Source: Paguma larvata
Lineage: Eukaryota > Chordata > Mammalia > Carnivora > Viverridae
Reading direction: 5' to 3'
NCBI GenBank assembly: GCA_030068075.1
Contig: CM057824.1
Coordinates: 128,082,414-128,146,413, forward strand
Length of the DNA stretch: 64,000 nucleotides
Shown: in pieces, positions 44,695 through 56,222 of the stretch
Layout: each line of letters opens with the position of its first letter
Position numbering within the stretch: position 1 is the stretch's first letter
The notes under the pieces: generated by a model
Database searches by the model: none
Seen by the model: the letters and a program-made list of their open reading frames with translations, nothing else
What the model was told of the DNA's origin: nothing
Position numbers and translations under genes: made by a program

Positions 44695-45370
44695 TGTATT
44701 AGTCAAGATGTTCCAGAAAAACAGAACCAATTATATATATATATAAATTAAATATAAATATATATTTAAATATATTTATGTTTATATAAATGTATAATAT
44801 AAATATAAATATAAGTATATAATATAAATATATAAATATAAATATATATTTATATAAGTATAAATATATATAAATTAAATATAATATATATATATTTTTT
44901 GGTTGATTGATGGATATAGACAGATATAGGTAAACAGATTATCACAGGGATTGGCTCACATGACTGTAGAGGCCAATAAGTCCTGCAGTTTGCTTTTTGC
45001 AAGACTGAGAACCAAGAAAAGCAGTGGTAAAATTTAGTCTGCATCTGAAGGCCTGAGGACCAGGAGTGCCAATGTCTGAGGGCAGGAGAAGGTAGATGCC
45101 CCAGCTCAAACAGAAAGCAATTTTGCTCTATTCAGCCCTTCAATGATTTGGTTGGTGCTCACCTGTATCGGTGAGGCCAGTCTTCTTTCTTCAGTCTACC
45201 CAATCACTGCTAGAGACATCCTCAGAGATATACCCGGAAATAATGTTTTACCAGCTATGTGGGTATCCTTAAACCCAGCCAAGTTACTCATTGCAAGAGT
45301 CAAAATCCAGGAGTGTAGTAGTGCCAGTGAGGACAATAACAGGTGTCTAGTGGTGACAGTATGATCGAAC
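44695..45370 (-). mobile_element. Ancient LTR-like interspersed repeat, family uncertain
   Basis: TTCCAGAAAAACAGAACCAA, an AT-rich expansion, GGATTGGCTCACATGACTGT, GAAGGCCTGAGGACCAGGAG and ACCAGCTATGTGGGTATCC match a common mammalian repeat that I remember from its GTTCTCCAGAGAAACAGAAC start but cannot name with confidence. No coding sequence. Confidence 0.6.
44731..44898. repeat. AT-rich palindromic tract
   Basis: About 170 bp almost wholly A and T, built of AAATATAAATATATATTTAA-like self-complementary units. Confidence 0.9.
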
Positions 45371-45479
45371 TGTTCTTTAGACATGACTTAGCTGTGTTCG
45401 ATCCTGGGGCTTTCTGAGCAAGTTCTCTAGCCTTCTTATAAATTTTGTGAAATACTGTACATCTGTGGGAGGAAGGCCT

Positions 45480-46110
45480 CTACCTGCCCCAGTGAGTCGT
45501 GTTCCCTGAATAATCTCGCCCCATGAGTGTGGGCTGCACCTAATGACTCACTTCTAGTAGATAGAGTATGGCAAAAGCAATGGGATGCCACTTATGAGAT
45601 TGAGTTTCAAAGAGACAATGGCTTCTGTGTTAAGTATACCTGTTTTTGCTCTCTGCTTGCTCACTCTTAGGGAAACAGCTGACCTTTTGTGAACGACCCC
45701 ATGGAGAGACCTACATGGGAAGAAACTAATATCTCTAGCTAAAGAATTAGCGAGGACCTGGAGTGTATCAACACCCAGATTAATGAACTTGGAAGCAGAT
45801 CCTCTTCCAATTGAGCTTGAAAATGATTATAGCCCCAGTCTAGACCTGACAGTAGCCTCTTGAGAGATCCTTATCCAGCACCACCCAGCTAAGCCATGCC
45901 CAATGTCCTGACTCATAGAAACTGAGATAATAACTGCTTGTGTGCAGTTGCTAAAGTTTGGATAATCTGGTATACAGCAATGTGTACACACACACACACA
46001 CAAGCACACACACACATGCACACACACACACAGTGCCCTTGCAGAAAATCCCTTTCTGCTTAAGTAAACCAGAGTAGGTTTGTGTTGTTTACAACCAAGA
46101 ATACAGAAAT
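45480..46110 (+). mobile_element. Ancient LTR-like repeat(s), family uncertain
   Basis: GGATGCCACTTATGAGATTG, CTTGGAAGCAGATCCTCTTC, CAGCACCACCCAGCTAAGCC and AACTGAGATAATAACTGCTT match a mammalian interspersed repeat. After an (AC)n tract, AGAGTAGGTTTGTGTTGTTT and ACAACCAAGAATACAG match the 3' end of another or the same LTR class. Confidence 0.55.
45981..46032. repeat. (AC)n microsatellite
   Basis: Imperfect CA repeat with AAGC and ATGC interruptions. Confidence 0.9.
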
Positions 46111-46791
46111 TATTACCAGGTTGGAAACAAGTAGAATCTGATATATTAGGGACCAAAGGTGGTAAACATCTTAAGATCCTGGAAAAGGAATATGGAAATT
46201 CATTTATGCAGCAGTGAAACAGTTACTTAAATTTTAGCCTGTGGTTGATTATAATAAAATACCCTTTGAAGGCACAAGCTTGGAGAATCCAATGTCTGCT
46301 GCCTTAGATGAATAGGAAAGGCATGAGAAAGTCAAGGATCATACGATGAGGTGACTTTTAACAGTACTGGACAGAGCAGAGGAGAATAACAGGTTAAAGT
46401 GCCTGGATTCTTAGCTTGAGGAATGAATGTTATATGACCTTGCCAAGATTCACTAATTTTTTGCAGCCATAGGGTTGAGTTAGTCAAGAACTAAAAAGTT
46501 ACAAAATTAGTATATCAGTTGAATTTCTGGTTCATGACATCTCTTCTATGAAAGTCTGGAAACTGAGTATCAGTATGACAATATCTAAGAGGATTTGAAG
46601 CACTTGGAAAAACTTAAACTGCCAGCTGTGCTACATGTTTCATGCCAACTAGTGCAAGCCTCTTCTCCCCTTTCTAAAAAAGTCGTTCTGAAGATGTCTT
46701 GGGTCCTTAACCTGTGGGAGATTCCTTACTAAGACGGCTTTCCTCCTTTGCAGTCTGAGAACAGTTTTAATTGTTTGCTTGGTCAGATAAG
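46111..46791. other. Unique DNA
   Basis: Nothing recognised. Confidence 0.4.
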
Positions 46792-46807
46792 TGAAACCTG
46801 TACTTAA

Positions 46808-47008
46808 AAAAAAAGTTTTTCTAATGTTTGTTTTTGAGAGAGAATTAGACAGAATCAAGAGAGGAAGACACAGAATCCAAAGCAGGCTCCAGGCTCTGAG
46901 CTGTCAGCACAGAGCCTGACACAGGCTCGAACTCACAAACCATGAGATCATGACCTGAGCCAAAATCAATAGTTAGAGGCTTAACTGGCTGAGCCACATG
47001 GGTGCCTC
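46808..47008 (-). mobile_element. CAN-SINE, minus strand
   Basis: TTTTCTAATGTTTGTTTTTG, CAAAGCAGGCTCCAGGCTCT, GCTGTCAGCACAGAGCCTGA, TGGCTGAGCCACATGGGTGC. A perfect 16-bp target-site duplication TGAAACCTGTACTTAA at 46792-46807 and 47009-47024. Confidence 0.95.
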
Positions 47009-47024
47009 TGAAACCTGTACTTAA

Positions 47025-48224
47025 TGATGGCCCATACTTAATGAAAGAGAGATGCCAGGAACTGCTTGGTAATAATGGAGAAGTTTGAAGCTGTCAGGAG
47101 ACTGAAGCGATGAAGTGAATTTATTTAATATAATTCAGTGGTGCTCAGGATATACTTATCTGCCAAGACCCTGAAAAATAAATTTGTGAGAGAAATGTCC
47201 TTACCTTAGAAAGGGGCTTTAGAGGTTATTCTCTGTAGGTTGGGCACACTGTGAGATGCTGGAGGCAAAATTGTTTTCTTGATTGAAGTAGGGATGATTG
47301 GATCCCAGGAAAGCAGAGGCAAGGGAGCATCCCTTTACTGTCACAGATAAAATGGACAACACAGTTGGCGAAGTGTCAGAATGGCTTCCCATGTTAGGTG
47401 TGCGTGTGGCAGGTGTGTGTGTGTGTGTATGTGTTAAAAAGTAGTTGGCAGTTCACTAAGATCCAGCTTGGTTTGAACCGAGGCCTGATGAATTACATTA
47501 TTAGAAAATGTACAGCCCTTTACCTGATTATTAGCTGAATCAATCCAACAATCCAGTATGTCCTAATGAAGAGACTTTAAAGTTCCTTTGAGGAAAAACA
47601 AACACACATTGTGAATTTGCATTCTAGGATTCTGTGAATTATCCTGTTTTTACTTGTCATGACAACTGTGCCATTTTTATCATCAGTTGACAATGTCTGT
47701 GAGTGAGTACTAATTTCTAGGGATTCATAGCGCTCCTGTACACACTGCCAGCCAGTCAGATTGGGAGCTTATGGAGAGTCAGCTGATGCATAGTGTTTTG
47801 ACCAAAGCAATGTTGCCTCACCGAAGAAGAGCAGAGATTAGTGCCACAATCAAATACTTCAAAGATGTGGGCTGCTGATTCCTACTCCAACCTCATTTAT
47901 CTTTCCAATATGGCTGGTGCTGAAGATAGATGAGTTCTAGAAAATGACAGGTGGTTATTTTAATTACAGCTGCTGTTTCAAATATTATCTCCTTACTGGA
48001 GCACATCAACATAGCCTAACACCTGGTATGCAATTATTTGTCTGAAAAATGTTTTTTTTTTCTGATTCTGAGCAGAAGATACAAGGACTTGAAAGAGGTA
48101 TTATTGCAACTCCAAAATTTGACTCAAGATTCCATCAACAAGTATTTTCACTATATTGATTACATTATTTTCAGAGGACCTGGAAACCATGTATCTTAAA
48201 TGTGATGATATAACATGTTCATAC
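47025..48224. other. Unique DNA with a (GT)n tract
   Basis: (GT)n at about 47408-47434. No exon or repeat family otherwise recognised. Confidence 0.4.
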
Positions 48225-48271
48225 CATTCATTTTTTCATTTATTCAAAAATGGCTATTGAGTGCTTATTTT

Positions 48272-48503
48272 TTTATTTCAAGTGGATTCATTTTATTTTA
48301 ATGTTTACTTATTTTTGAGAGAGTGTGAGAGACAGAATGTGAGCAGGGGAGGGGCAGAGAGAGAGGGAGACACAGAATCTGAAGCAGGCTCCAGGCTCCA
48401 AGCTGTCAGCACAGAGCCGGATGCAGGGTTTGAACTCATGAATCGTGAACTCATGACCTGAGCCGAAGTCAGATGCTTAACCCACTGACCCACCCAGGCG
48501 CCC
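48272..48503 (-). mobile_element. CAN-SINE inserted in the L2
   Basis: T-rich tail, GCAGGGGAGGGGCAGAGAGA, GAAGCAGGCTCCAGGCTCC, GACCCACCCAGGCGCCCC. Target-site duplication CTATTGAGTGCTTATTTT (48254-48271) and CTATTGAATGGTTATTTT (48504-48521) is L2 sequence. Confidence 0.93.
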
Positions 48504-49289
48504 CTATTGAATGGTTATTTTGTGTCAGTTACCTTTTAGGTGCTAAAAATGTAGCAGTGAACAAAAAGAACAAGTTCCTCAAGAGTGAACATCATAGACG
48601 GGGCACTGACAATAAACAAATAAGCATGTAAATACATCACACATCCAATTCTGAAGAATACTATGTAGAAAAATAAAATAGAATCAAGGGAAATAGGGGG
48701 GAGGTCAGAGAATGGGACATTGTAACTTAATATAGAGGTTAGGTTGAACTATACCAGTAGAGACCTGATGTAGGAGAGGGAGCACACCATGGAAATACTT
48801 GGGAGAAGGCTCCAAACATAGAAAAGAGAAAATCCAAAGACTTTAAAAGCAACGTATCTGCATTTCAAGGAGGTCAGAGTAGCAGATACCCAATGGGTGA
48901 GGTGGGGGTAGGGATAGAGGCAGCAGATCATAAAGGGCACTGTAGGCCATCTTTGAGTAAATTGGGAAATGGATGGATGATTTTGTACAGAAGTGTGACA
49001 TGATCTGAATTATATTTTAAAAGGAGCATCTTGGTTAATGTCTAATTAATATGTTAGGTGGAAAGAGGATGCAGTTAGGAGACTAAAATTGGAGTGATTA
49101 AAATGAGAGAGGATGGTGTCTTGAAGCAGGTTGGTAGTAGTGGGAGAGAGTGAGAACTAATTACACTCTGGGTTCTTTTTTAAAGTAGAGCCAGATAGTT
49201 TTGTTGATGGCTTGAATTTCTGGTATAGAGAAGAATAAGGGATAGAGAAGAATCAAGGTTTTTGACCTGAGGTTAGCCACAGCAGAAAA

Positions 49290-49629
49290 TGGCTACTACT
49301 CTTTGGGCTGGAAGAACCATAAAAGAAGGTAGCACATCAAAAAATTGGAGCCAACATGGGTGTAGAACCAAGATGGGATTTCCCAGCACATGCAGGGGGA
49401 GTGCAGCTGGAGTAGAGGCAGAGGAGAAGCACTCCCTGCTCAGGACCCCACAGGAAACAGAGTGGGGGGTACGGATAATCTGCCTTGTATTTTACTTCTG
49501 CCCTCCAAGTTTCTGCCAGTGCTGTCCATTGGCTAAAATGGTCTGGAATCCAGAATGGAAGGAAACAGGGGAAGGTAGGGAATGAAGCTAAGAGTGAACA
49601 GGCAGGAGAACAAGGGACCTTGAAGCAGT
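49290..49629. other. Unassigned insert in the L2
   Basis: Not L2 and not clearly MLT1. CAGTGCTGTCCATTGGCTAA resembles parts of ancient LTRs. Holds a 98-codon plus ORF and part of a 152-codon minus ORF (49337-49795), neither with a recognised domain. Confidence 0.3.
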
Positions 49630-49845
49630 TGGATGTGCGAATTTGAAATCCTAACTCTAATATGACAGTTTCAGTAGATGGGACTTCTGCAACCCGGTTG
49701 AGGGCTTTCTCCAGAACCCCATCATGCAGGGACCCTGATCTCAGGGTGCCAGCCCCCATACTGTTAGAAATAAGTTTCTGTTTTCTATAAACCACCCAGC
49801 CTATGGCATTTTGTTATAGCAGTCCAAATGGACTAAGATAATATG
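49630..49845 (+). mobile_element. MLT1-type LTR 3' part, plus strand
   Basis: GCGAATTTGAAATCCTAACT, AGAAATAAGTTTCTGTTTTC, ACCACCCAGCCTATGGCATT, TTGTTATAGCAGTCCAAATG and GACTAAGATA are the MLT1 3' end in order. Confidence 0.85.
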
Positions 49846-50197
49846 TAAACTGAATTTTTAAATTAAAAACATTTTTTTTAAAGCCATGGAGCTCAATTAG
49901 GTAGTCTAGGGAGTGAATGAAGAAAACGAAGACAAGAGCTCTGAGAACAGAAACCTGGGCCCCCAATGTGAAGAGAATGCTTTTCTGTGGAGGAGCCAAC
50001 AAGGACCCTGAGAAGGAGTGCTCAGGGAGCTAGGAGCACATTTGAGAGAGAGCCGTGTCCTGGGAGCTATGTGTAGGATATGTTTAAGGAAGATGGTGAT
50101 CACTGATGTTAGATGCTACATGCAGGACAAGTGCGATGAGGCCTGAGAATTGAGTCCTTGGTTTCAGCAACATACCTGTCACCGGTGATCTTCATAA

Positions 50198-50580
50198 CAG
50201 AGCTGGGACTAGGGTAAGGCAAGGGAGTACTTGCCTGGAGTGCCAAAAATCTCAATATTTTAATGCAACTAAGTGATATCTTAATGTGATATTTAAAACA
50301 ATTAATGCAACAAATCTACAATGGACACAAAATCAACAGTTTAAGTAAGGACAGGATTGATGATAGTACTATGCTGAGCCATATTAGAGTCTGAGGAAAA
50401 AGGAAACATCAATATTCAGTGTGTATTTATTTAAACATTTGATAAGTTCATCACGACTTTTTGCACAAATTTTTAAGATAGTGCATGAGAATTATTTATC
50501 TTGACTGATGAATTTTTTGTGTCCCTTAAATTTTATATCCAACACAAGATGTCACTTACCTCACCCTAGCCCTGTCCCTG
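50198..50580. mobile_element. Small hAT-type DNA transposon (non-autonomous) in the L2
   Basis: The 383-bp segment starts CAGAGCTGGGACTAGGGTAA and ends with the reverse complement of CAGGGACAGGGCTAGGGTGA, giving imperfect terminal inverted repeats of about 25 bp. The flanks CTTCATAA (50190-50197) and CTTAATGA (50581-50588) match at 6 of 8 positions, as expected for an old 8-bp hAT target-site duplication. L2 sequence continues across the insertion. No transposase. Confidence 0.75.
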
Positions 50581-50690
50581 CTTAATGAGTACTATTTCGT
50601 TTGAGAGATAAGGGTGAAAGCCTAACTGGAGACTGGGAGGGAAGTGTTGGTGAGTTGAGGAGAGAGAAGAGTGAATGGATCAAGAAAGGG

Positions 50691-51329
50691 GTGAGCAATT
50701 GCTCCTTCCGCCTGAGTCCAAGAATTGAAGAACCATGGGGCAGATATGCAGCTAGAAGCCAACCCATAGCAGACTTGCAACTTATGTGTACCTTGATGGA
50801 AAAATAACTGTTCTTGTAAGGTTCCAAGACTAGGAGTTGGTGCCACAGCAGAGATGTTCAGTAAAGGTTTTCTTCCCTTAGGAATAAAAGTTTGAGATAT
50901 CTCACTAAGTGAAGAATCTTGATTAGCAGAGGTACTATTTTTAAGGCAAAGGAATATATAGAGTGCGTAGTAGAGGAGGGAAATCATGAACTCTGGTTAC
51001 ATCACTTTCCAGTTCCAGAACTGAAGACTGAAGCCTGTGCCTATGGCTTCTTCTTCACTGTTTTGAATAGTTTTAGTCAGTTGAACTAGTTTTCATTTTT
51101 TTGTTATATTTTTCTTTTGTAATTTTTAGGAAGTTCATTGTAGTGAAATTTACAATTTAGGTCAATGGTTGTAGGACACCCAGATAAAATGGTAAAAATC
51201 TATAAGAAGGGTAATTATAATCTAGATGAAGTAAGTCGAGGCTTTGGGAAGGGAGGAAACTGTTTGAACTGTTGTCAGAAAAAGTTGTATTATGCCATTA
51301 AAATTTTTGTTTTGGGATGATAAATGTGA
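50691..51329. other. Unique DNA
   Basis: Nothing recognised. The 121-codon minus ORF (50622-50987) overlaps the L2 and is random. Confidence 0.35.
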
Positions 51330-51805
51330 AAAGAAGTTTATAAATAGATCCTGGGTAATGAAAGTTGTGAACTCTAAAACTTTTGAAAGGCAAGAGAAAA
51401 TGATTAGGAGGCATTAGCTGCTTACTTTATGGAGAATTGAGTGGGGCATAGAATCCTTTTGATTGATCCTTAGAAGCTAGTGACATGGCTTGGGTCCTAG
51501 GCTCAACCAAGTGGATTCTCTGTTTCAGCTTTGAAATCTTTAGGGAGAGGCATAGAGTCATAGGTAAAGAGTTTTAAGGCCTTAATGTTGAACATCCAAC
51601 TTTGTGGTTAGTGTGGAATCAGATGCCTTCTCATAAAACTGTATTCATGCCGAGACTTGGATGATTCTTTCCTTGTTCTGAGTCTTATATTCCAGCTTTC
51701 TCTCAACTGTGTTAGTGACTGATGTACTTTACAATTGGATATTTGTTCGTTTGCTACCCAAATTGGTTTCTTTTGCTTGCAGCCAAGAATGCAGACTGGC
51801 ACACT
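51330..51805 (+). mobile_element. Possible ancient LTR, 3' end at about 51.8 kb
   Basis: GTTTGCTACCCAAATTGGTT and TTGCTTGCAGCCAAGAATGC parallel the 3' end seen at 46.05 kb and a common mammalian LTR ending. The 5' boundary is uncertain. Confidence 0.4.
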
Positions 51806-52810
51806 CAGATTCTGAAGAAACGGTAATAAATAATTTCAGTAAAGACTTATAAACTTAAAGCCAAAAATAAAACAAGTCTAAAACAAGATATAAATATGTT
51901 ATAGAATGACTTCAGAAGTCAGTTTGTAAACCCTGTTAAGAGCACTCCTGCTTATGGGGATCTAGTCCACAGAAATAAAATCACAGTAAAGAGCATTATA
52001 TTTTAGGATTTTTTTAAACAGGACTGTTAATTATAAAACTGGGGGGGGGAAGCAAATTACTCCAATAGGTGAACAGTTAAACAAATTACTGTATACTCAT
52101 ATTAGGAAGTAATATACAGCCATTGAAAATAGTAAATTTGGTTGATGTAAATTGTCTTTTAGGAAAGTCAACAAATATATTTTTTTAGAGATTAGATAAC
52201 TGTATATAAAATGATCCAATTTTTGTAACTATACCAGTGTTCAAGGTAGAAGCAGAAAACAACAACAACAACAACCAAACAACCTGGAATCCTATTTTAA
52301 GGGAACTTGCTTTTGGCAATCACTCACCAATATTAGATTGACCCAGTACACATACACCACGCACACACAATCGTACTTCCTCTTACCATATATAAAGCAG
52401 GTTGATTTCTTTTTTCTTCCTACTCTATTTTAAAAAATGCTGATTATGACCAACTAATTGCCTTTATGGTCTGCTGACTGTTTAATCTTCGTGATTTGGA
52501 AAACACCATTTTTCACACGAATACCTCATCCTGTCCCCCTGTTACTCTCTGACATTACTTACTTTCTTTTTTCTTCAGGTGATGTCAAGAATTGATTCCT
52601 ACTTTGGTATCTTGTGATAAAATAATTCCACAACTTTAACTTGATAATGAGAAGATTCATTTGTGGTAAGATGCCACTAGGTAATGGCCCTATAACCTCT
52701 GACTACAGGAACTAAGTCACTGTGAGTTGGGGCATAATTAAAACATAGGTGTTCACCTCCAGCAGGGGAAATAATCCATTTTATTTTGTAGTTATCAAAG
52801 TTCTCTCACA
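51806..52810. other. Unique AT-rich DNA
   Basis: A short G-run at about 52041-52048 and an (AAC)n run at 52258-52275. Nothing else recognised. Confidence 0.4.
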
Positions 52811-52825
52811 TAACTCTCTATTTTA

Positions 52826-53026
52826 TTTTTTTAATGTTTATTTTTGAGAGAGAGGGAGAAACAGAGTGTGAGTGGGGGAGGGACAGAGAGGGGGAGACAT
52901 AGAATCCTAAGCCCAGGCTCTGAGCTGTCAGCACAGAGCCCGACGTGGGGCTCCATCTCACTAACCACAAGATCAAGACCTGAACCAAAGTCCTAGGCTT
53001 AAATAACTGAGCCACCCAGGTGCCCC
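52826..53026 (-). mobile_element. CAN-SINE, minus strand
   Basis: TTTTTTAATGTTTATTTTTG, GA-rich tract, CAGGCTCTGAGCTGTCAGCA, AACTGAGCCACCCAGGTGCC. The segment between the GA tract and CAGGCTC is shortened by a small deletion. Flanks TAACTCTCTATTTTA and TAAGTCTCCCTTTTT are a weak possible target-site duplication. Confidence 0.9.
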
Positions 53027-53185
53027 CTTAAGTCTCCCTTTTTAAACAACTGTTGACATAGAGTCATCCAGACTATATTTACATGAAGGACCATGAGAAT
53101 ATTCTAGGGAAGAACTCAAGATGAAGAGAATTAAGTCCCATACACACAAAGTTAGTTCAGAGACCTCTCATTTAAAATAATGTAG

Positions 53186-53395
53186 GGGTGCCCGGTGGCT
53201 CAGTCAGTTAAGCCTCCAACTTTGACTCAGATCATGATCTTATGGTTTGTGATATTGAGCCCCGCATCGGGCTTTCTGCTATCAGTGCAGAGCCCACTTC
53301 AGATCCTCTGTCCCCCTCACTCTTTCTCTCTCTCTTTCCCACTTATGCATGCATGTATGCACTCTCTTTCTCAAAAATAAATATTAAAAAAATAA
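53186..53395 (+). mobile_element. CAN-SINE, plus strand
   Basis: GGGGTGCCCGGTGGCTCAGT start with A-box region, GATCATGATCTTATGG, TGAGCCCCGCATCGGGC, CT-rich tract, ATGCATGCATGTATGC, CAAAAATAAATATTAAAAAA tail. Lies head-to-head with the preceding SINE, 159 bp apart. Confidence 0.93.
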
Positions 53396-54714
53396 TAGCT
53401 TAAGGTCTATTGATACAGTGTCTCCTATATTCTCACAAAAATGTTTACAAAACACAGAAGCAAAGAAGAAAACTCAAAAACTTTAAAGTAAGTTTGAGAG
53501 TCAACCTAATTCCAGAATCAGAGAGAAATTTCCACTAACTGTAAGGTCTATGAAATTGAATTAAGAACCCCTATTTTGGCTCATCCAATGACTCAGCAAG
53601 CCTGCGCATTGTTTTATTCCTGTGATTGGCAGTGTGTCTGTGCTTCCTTCTGGGAATGCACACATTGTAAATCTGTCACTAGGAAAGCACAGTACAGTTA
53701 GGCTGAAGATGTTCTATCCTTATGAGATGATTCCTACAATTTATAATGATGGTAATGTTAGGATAGCATAAAATGTTTTTTCAGACTTCCTTACACAATG
53801 TCATGAAAACTTTACCAGCTTGACACTTTGAAATATCTTTGTTAGAACACATAGGAGCCTCTCCTTTTGGTGCAAGTGACCTAAAATGAATGATGATTGA
53901 TGTCATCAGTGTAAATCATCTTGGCTATAAAACATCTTGGGTGTGGTACAAGTTGAGACCCATCATGGTCACCTGCTTTTCATATACCAAGGTTTGCCTG
54001 GAAAGACTTCCACAATGCCCCAGAGTCTAGGCTTTTCTGGAGGATGCTTACTAATCAAGGACCAGTCTGTGCCAGAAGGGTAGAGGCATGTGGTACCTGT
54101 GGTCTTTTTATCCGCTAGAGGTAATGCCAGGGCCTGGATGATCTAATAGAAACAGTAGATTTGCGTTAACACGAGGGTTCTCCATTTTCCTGTCACTGCC
54201 TTCTTATAGGGCGCTTGCGAGAACAACATTCTTGCTGAGCATGCAGGTAGACTGCTGGATCACCAGAAAGTCTGGATTTAGAAGCAAGCTGTTTACATAA
54301 ATTATCTGGGAAATCTTGCAGCCCAATAGCTAGGTAATCTGAGGGCTCCTGAAGAAGTTGAAATGCCATCTCTAGGGAGAAGAAAGCCACTGGTAACTTG
54401 GGAACTGAAGTTTAAGTGTAGTCTCTTTGGCTAGAGAAGAGGAGGATGATATCAGCTGGCTCACTCTTCAAGCAATTTCAGGGAGACGGTTGCTGTATTA
54501 CAGTACACCATCTCGGATGAGAGAAACAGTCAGCTCAGGACAAGCCTCTTTTGCCCACCTCCTACATTAAGATGGGGGAAGGGGAAACCTTAAGTTTGGA
54601 CCATTGCAATATTATAAAGAGTGAGATCTTACTAATAGAAGGCTGAAAAAAAATCCCTTTTCTTTTAAATTACCCTATATATTTGTCCACAGGTTTAGTA
54701 TTTTCTGTGTTTTT
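53396..54714. other. Unique DNA
   Basis: Carries one AP-1/Maf-like motif, TGACTCAGCA, at 53589-53598. No exon recognised. Confidence 0.4.
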
Positions 54715-55330
54715 AATTTTCTTATGTAGACCCATTTTTTTTTTCATTTATATCATTTTCCTTCCTCTGGAAGGACTTTGTTTTGAAAGGTACTTTTCTT
54801 ACTAATAGAATTCCAGGTGGACAGTTTTCTCCTTTTTTATGTTTTAAAGTTGCCGTTCCACTTGCATTGATTTTGGTAAGAAATCTACTATCATTTTTAT
54901 CTTTGTTTCTCCGTATATAATGCATTTTTTCTCCTTCTGGATGCTTTTAAGATTTTGAATTAGTCAGTGTTCTTCAGAGGAAGAATATGCTATTAATTTC
55001 AGTTTATTTTTTTTTTAAATCTCAGACATTGAATTTTTTCATCTCAGAAATTTAGTTTGGGTCTTTAAAAAAATCATATCCACTTAAAATTCTGACTCTA
55101 CCTTCTTGAGTATATGAAATATAGTTACGTGCATGTTCTAATATCCTTATCTTCTAATTCTATCATCTGGCATTTCTGATCTGTTTTTATTAACTGACTT
55201 TCTCATTGTGGATCAAGAATGAGTATGTCTTATGCTACAATACCTAAACCTAGTTTGATACAATCTCTTTCTATGTTTGATGACCTTCAAGCAAGTGGCA
55301 AAATACCTGCCAACAGTCACTAACTTCCTA
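54715..55330 (-). mobile_element. Possible ancient L1-related segment
   Basis: T-rich text with TAGAATTCCAGGTGGACAGT, CTTTTAAGATTTTGAATTAG and TTAGTTTGGGTCTTTAAAAA resembles a known antisense L1-associated segment (GAATTCTGGGTTGACAGTTT..). Very diverged; family uncertain. Confidence 0.4.
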
Positions 55331-55487
55331 ACACTATTTAGACATTGCTTAGAAAATTCCTGAACACACACACTTCATATGAAGCCAGCTAGAACAACTT
55401 AATGGCCATTGGATATTTTCTGGCTAGTTTTATGTATCATAAAATGAATGTAAAATGACTTAGTGATGTAAGTTTGGGGAAATTTTA

Positions 55488-55751
55488 TTTTATTTTATTT
55501 TATTATTATTTTTTACAATTTAATTATTTTAATGTACATTTGTAAAGTATAGACAATACTTTCAGGGTATGTCATGTAAATACTTCCCCCTAAATTTACT
55601 GTTAAATTGGTTTCCATACAACACCCAGTGCTCATCCCAACATGTGCCCTTCTCTGTGCCCATCACCTATTCTCCCCCCTCCCACACCCCCCTCTCCCCT
55701 CAGTTTGTTCTTAGTCTTTGAGAGTCTCTTATGTTATGTCTTCCTCCCTCT
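55488..55751 (-). mobile_element. L1 3' end, minus strand, with extra 3' sequence
   Basis: L1 3' UTR (CAACACCCAGTGCTCATCCC, CTCAGTTTGTTCTTAGTC) from about 55591 to 55751. Between the L1 end and the (TTTTA)n tail lies about 75 bp (55516-55590) of non-L1 sequence. A 17-bp target-site duplication, AGTTTGGGGAAATTTTA (55471-55487) and AGTTTTGGGAAATTTTA (55752-55768), brackets the whole unit. Confidence 0.85.
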
Positions 55752-55768
55752 AGTTTTGGGAAATTTTA

Positions 55769-56213
55769 GATATTGTGGATGTCTAACAAATAATCTCATG
55801 GCAAACATCAATTAAAAATTGTCTTTTCATGTCATCTGACATGTGGAGCTTTTATATATTCTATTAGTGATGCTTAGAAATCAGAATCTAAAATATAATC
55901 CTAACTATGTAAGCAAAATATACTCGGATAAAGAGGTCATAAGGAAATACCTAGACAAGTCTGTGGGAAGCCAAAAATGACTTTCTTGTTGTGACCTCAT
56001 TGTCCAAACTGAAAATTTCAGCCATAGTTTATCCCATTTTGGGATGGAAGCTATTTGGTATAGTAATAATTCTGATTTGGGAGATACGTAATAGGATTTA
56101 GGCTGCCCTAATGTCAAGGGTGTACTAAATAATCCATTGTGTTAGCAGAATGCAAATAAACCTGAGAGATTTACAACTATGATTTCTTAACTTTTAATGT
56201 ATATTTGTTTATT
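55769..56213. other. Unique AT-rich DNA
   Basis: Nothing recognised. Confidence 0.4.
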
Positions 56214-56222
56214 AAGATTGCT

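Larger units (their letters stand above)
48225..50690 (-). mobile_element. Long L2 LINE remnant, minus strand, with four insertions
   Basis: Reverse L2 tail at 48225-48271 and 48504-48700 (GTGCTAAAAATGTAGCAGTG), ORF2 antisense (AGTGTGACATGATCTGAATT; AGTAGAGCCAGATAGTTTTG; AAGGTTTTTGACCTGAGG), resuming at about 49870-50197 (CCATGGAGCTCAATTAGGTA; CCTGAGAATTGAGTCCTTGG) and 50589-50690 (GGTGAAAGCCTAACTGGAGA). Interrupted by a SINE, an unassigned segment, an LTR and a DNA transposon. No open reading frame survives. Confidence 0.85.
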
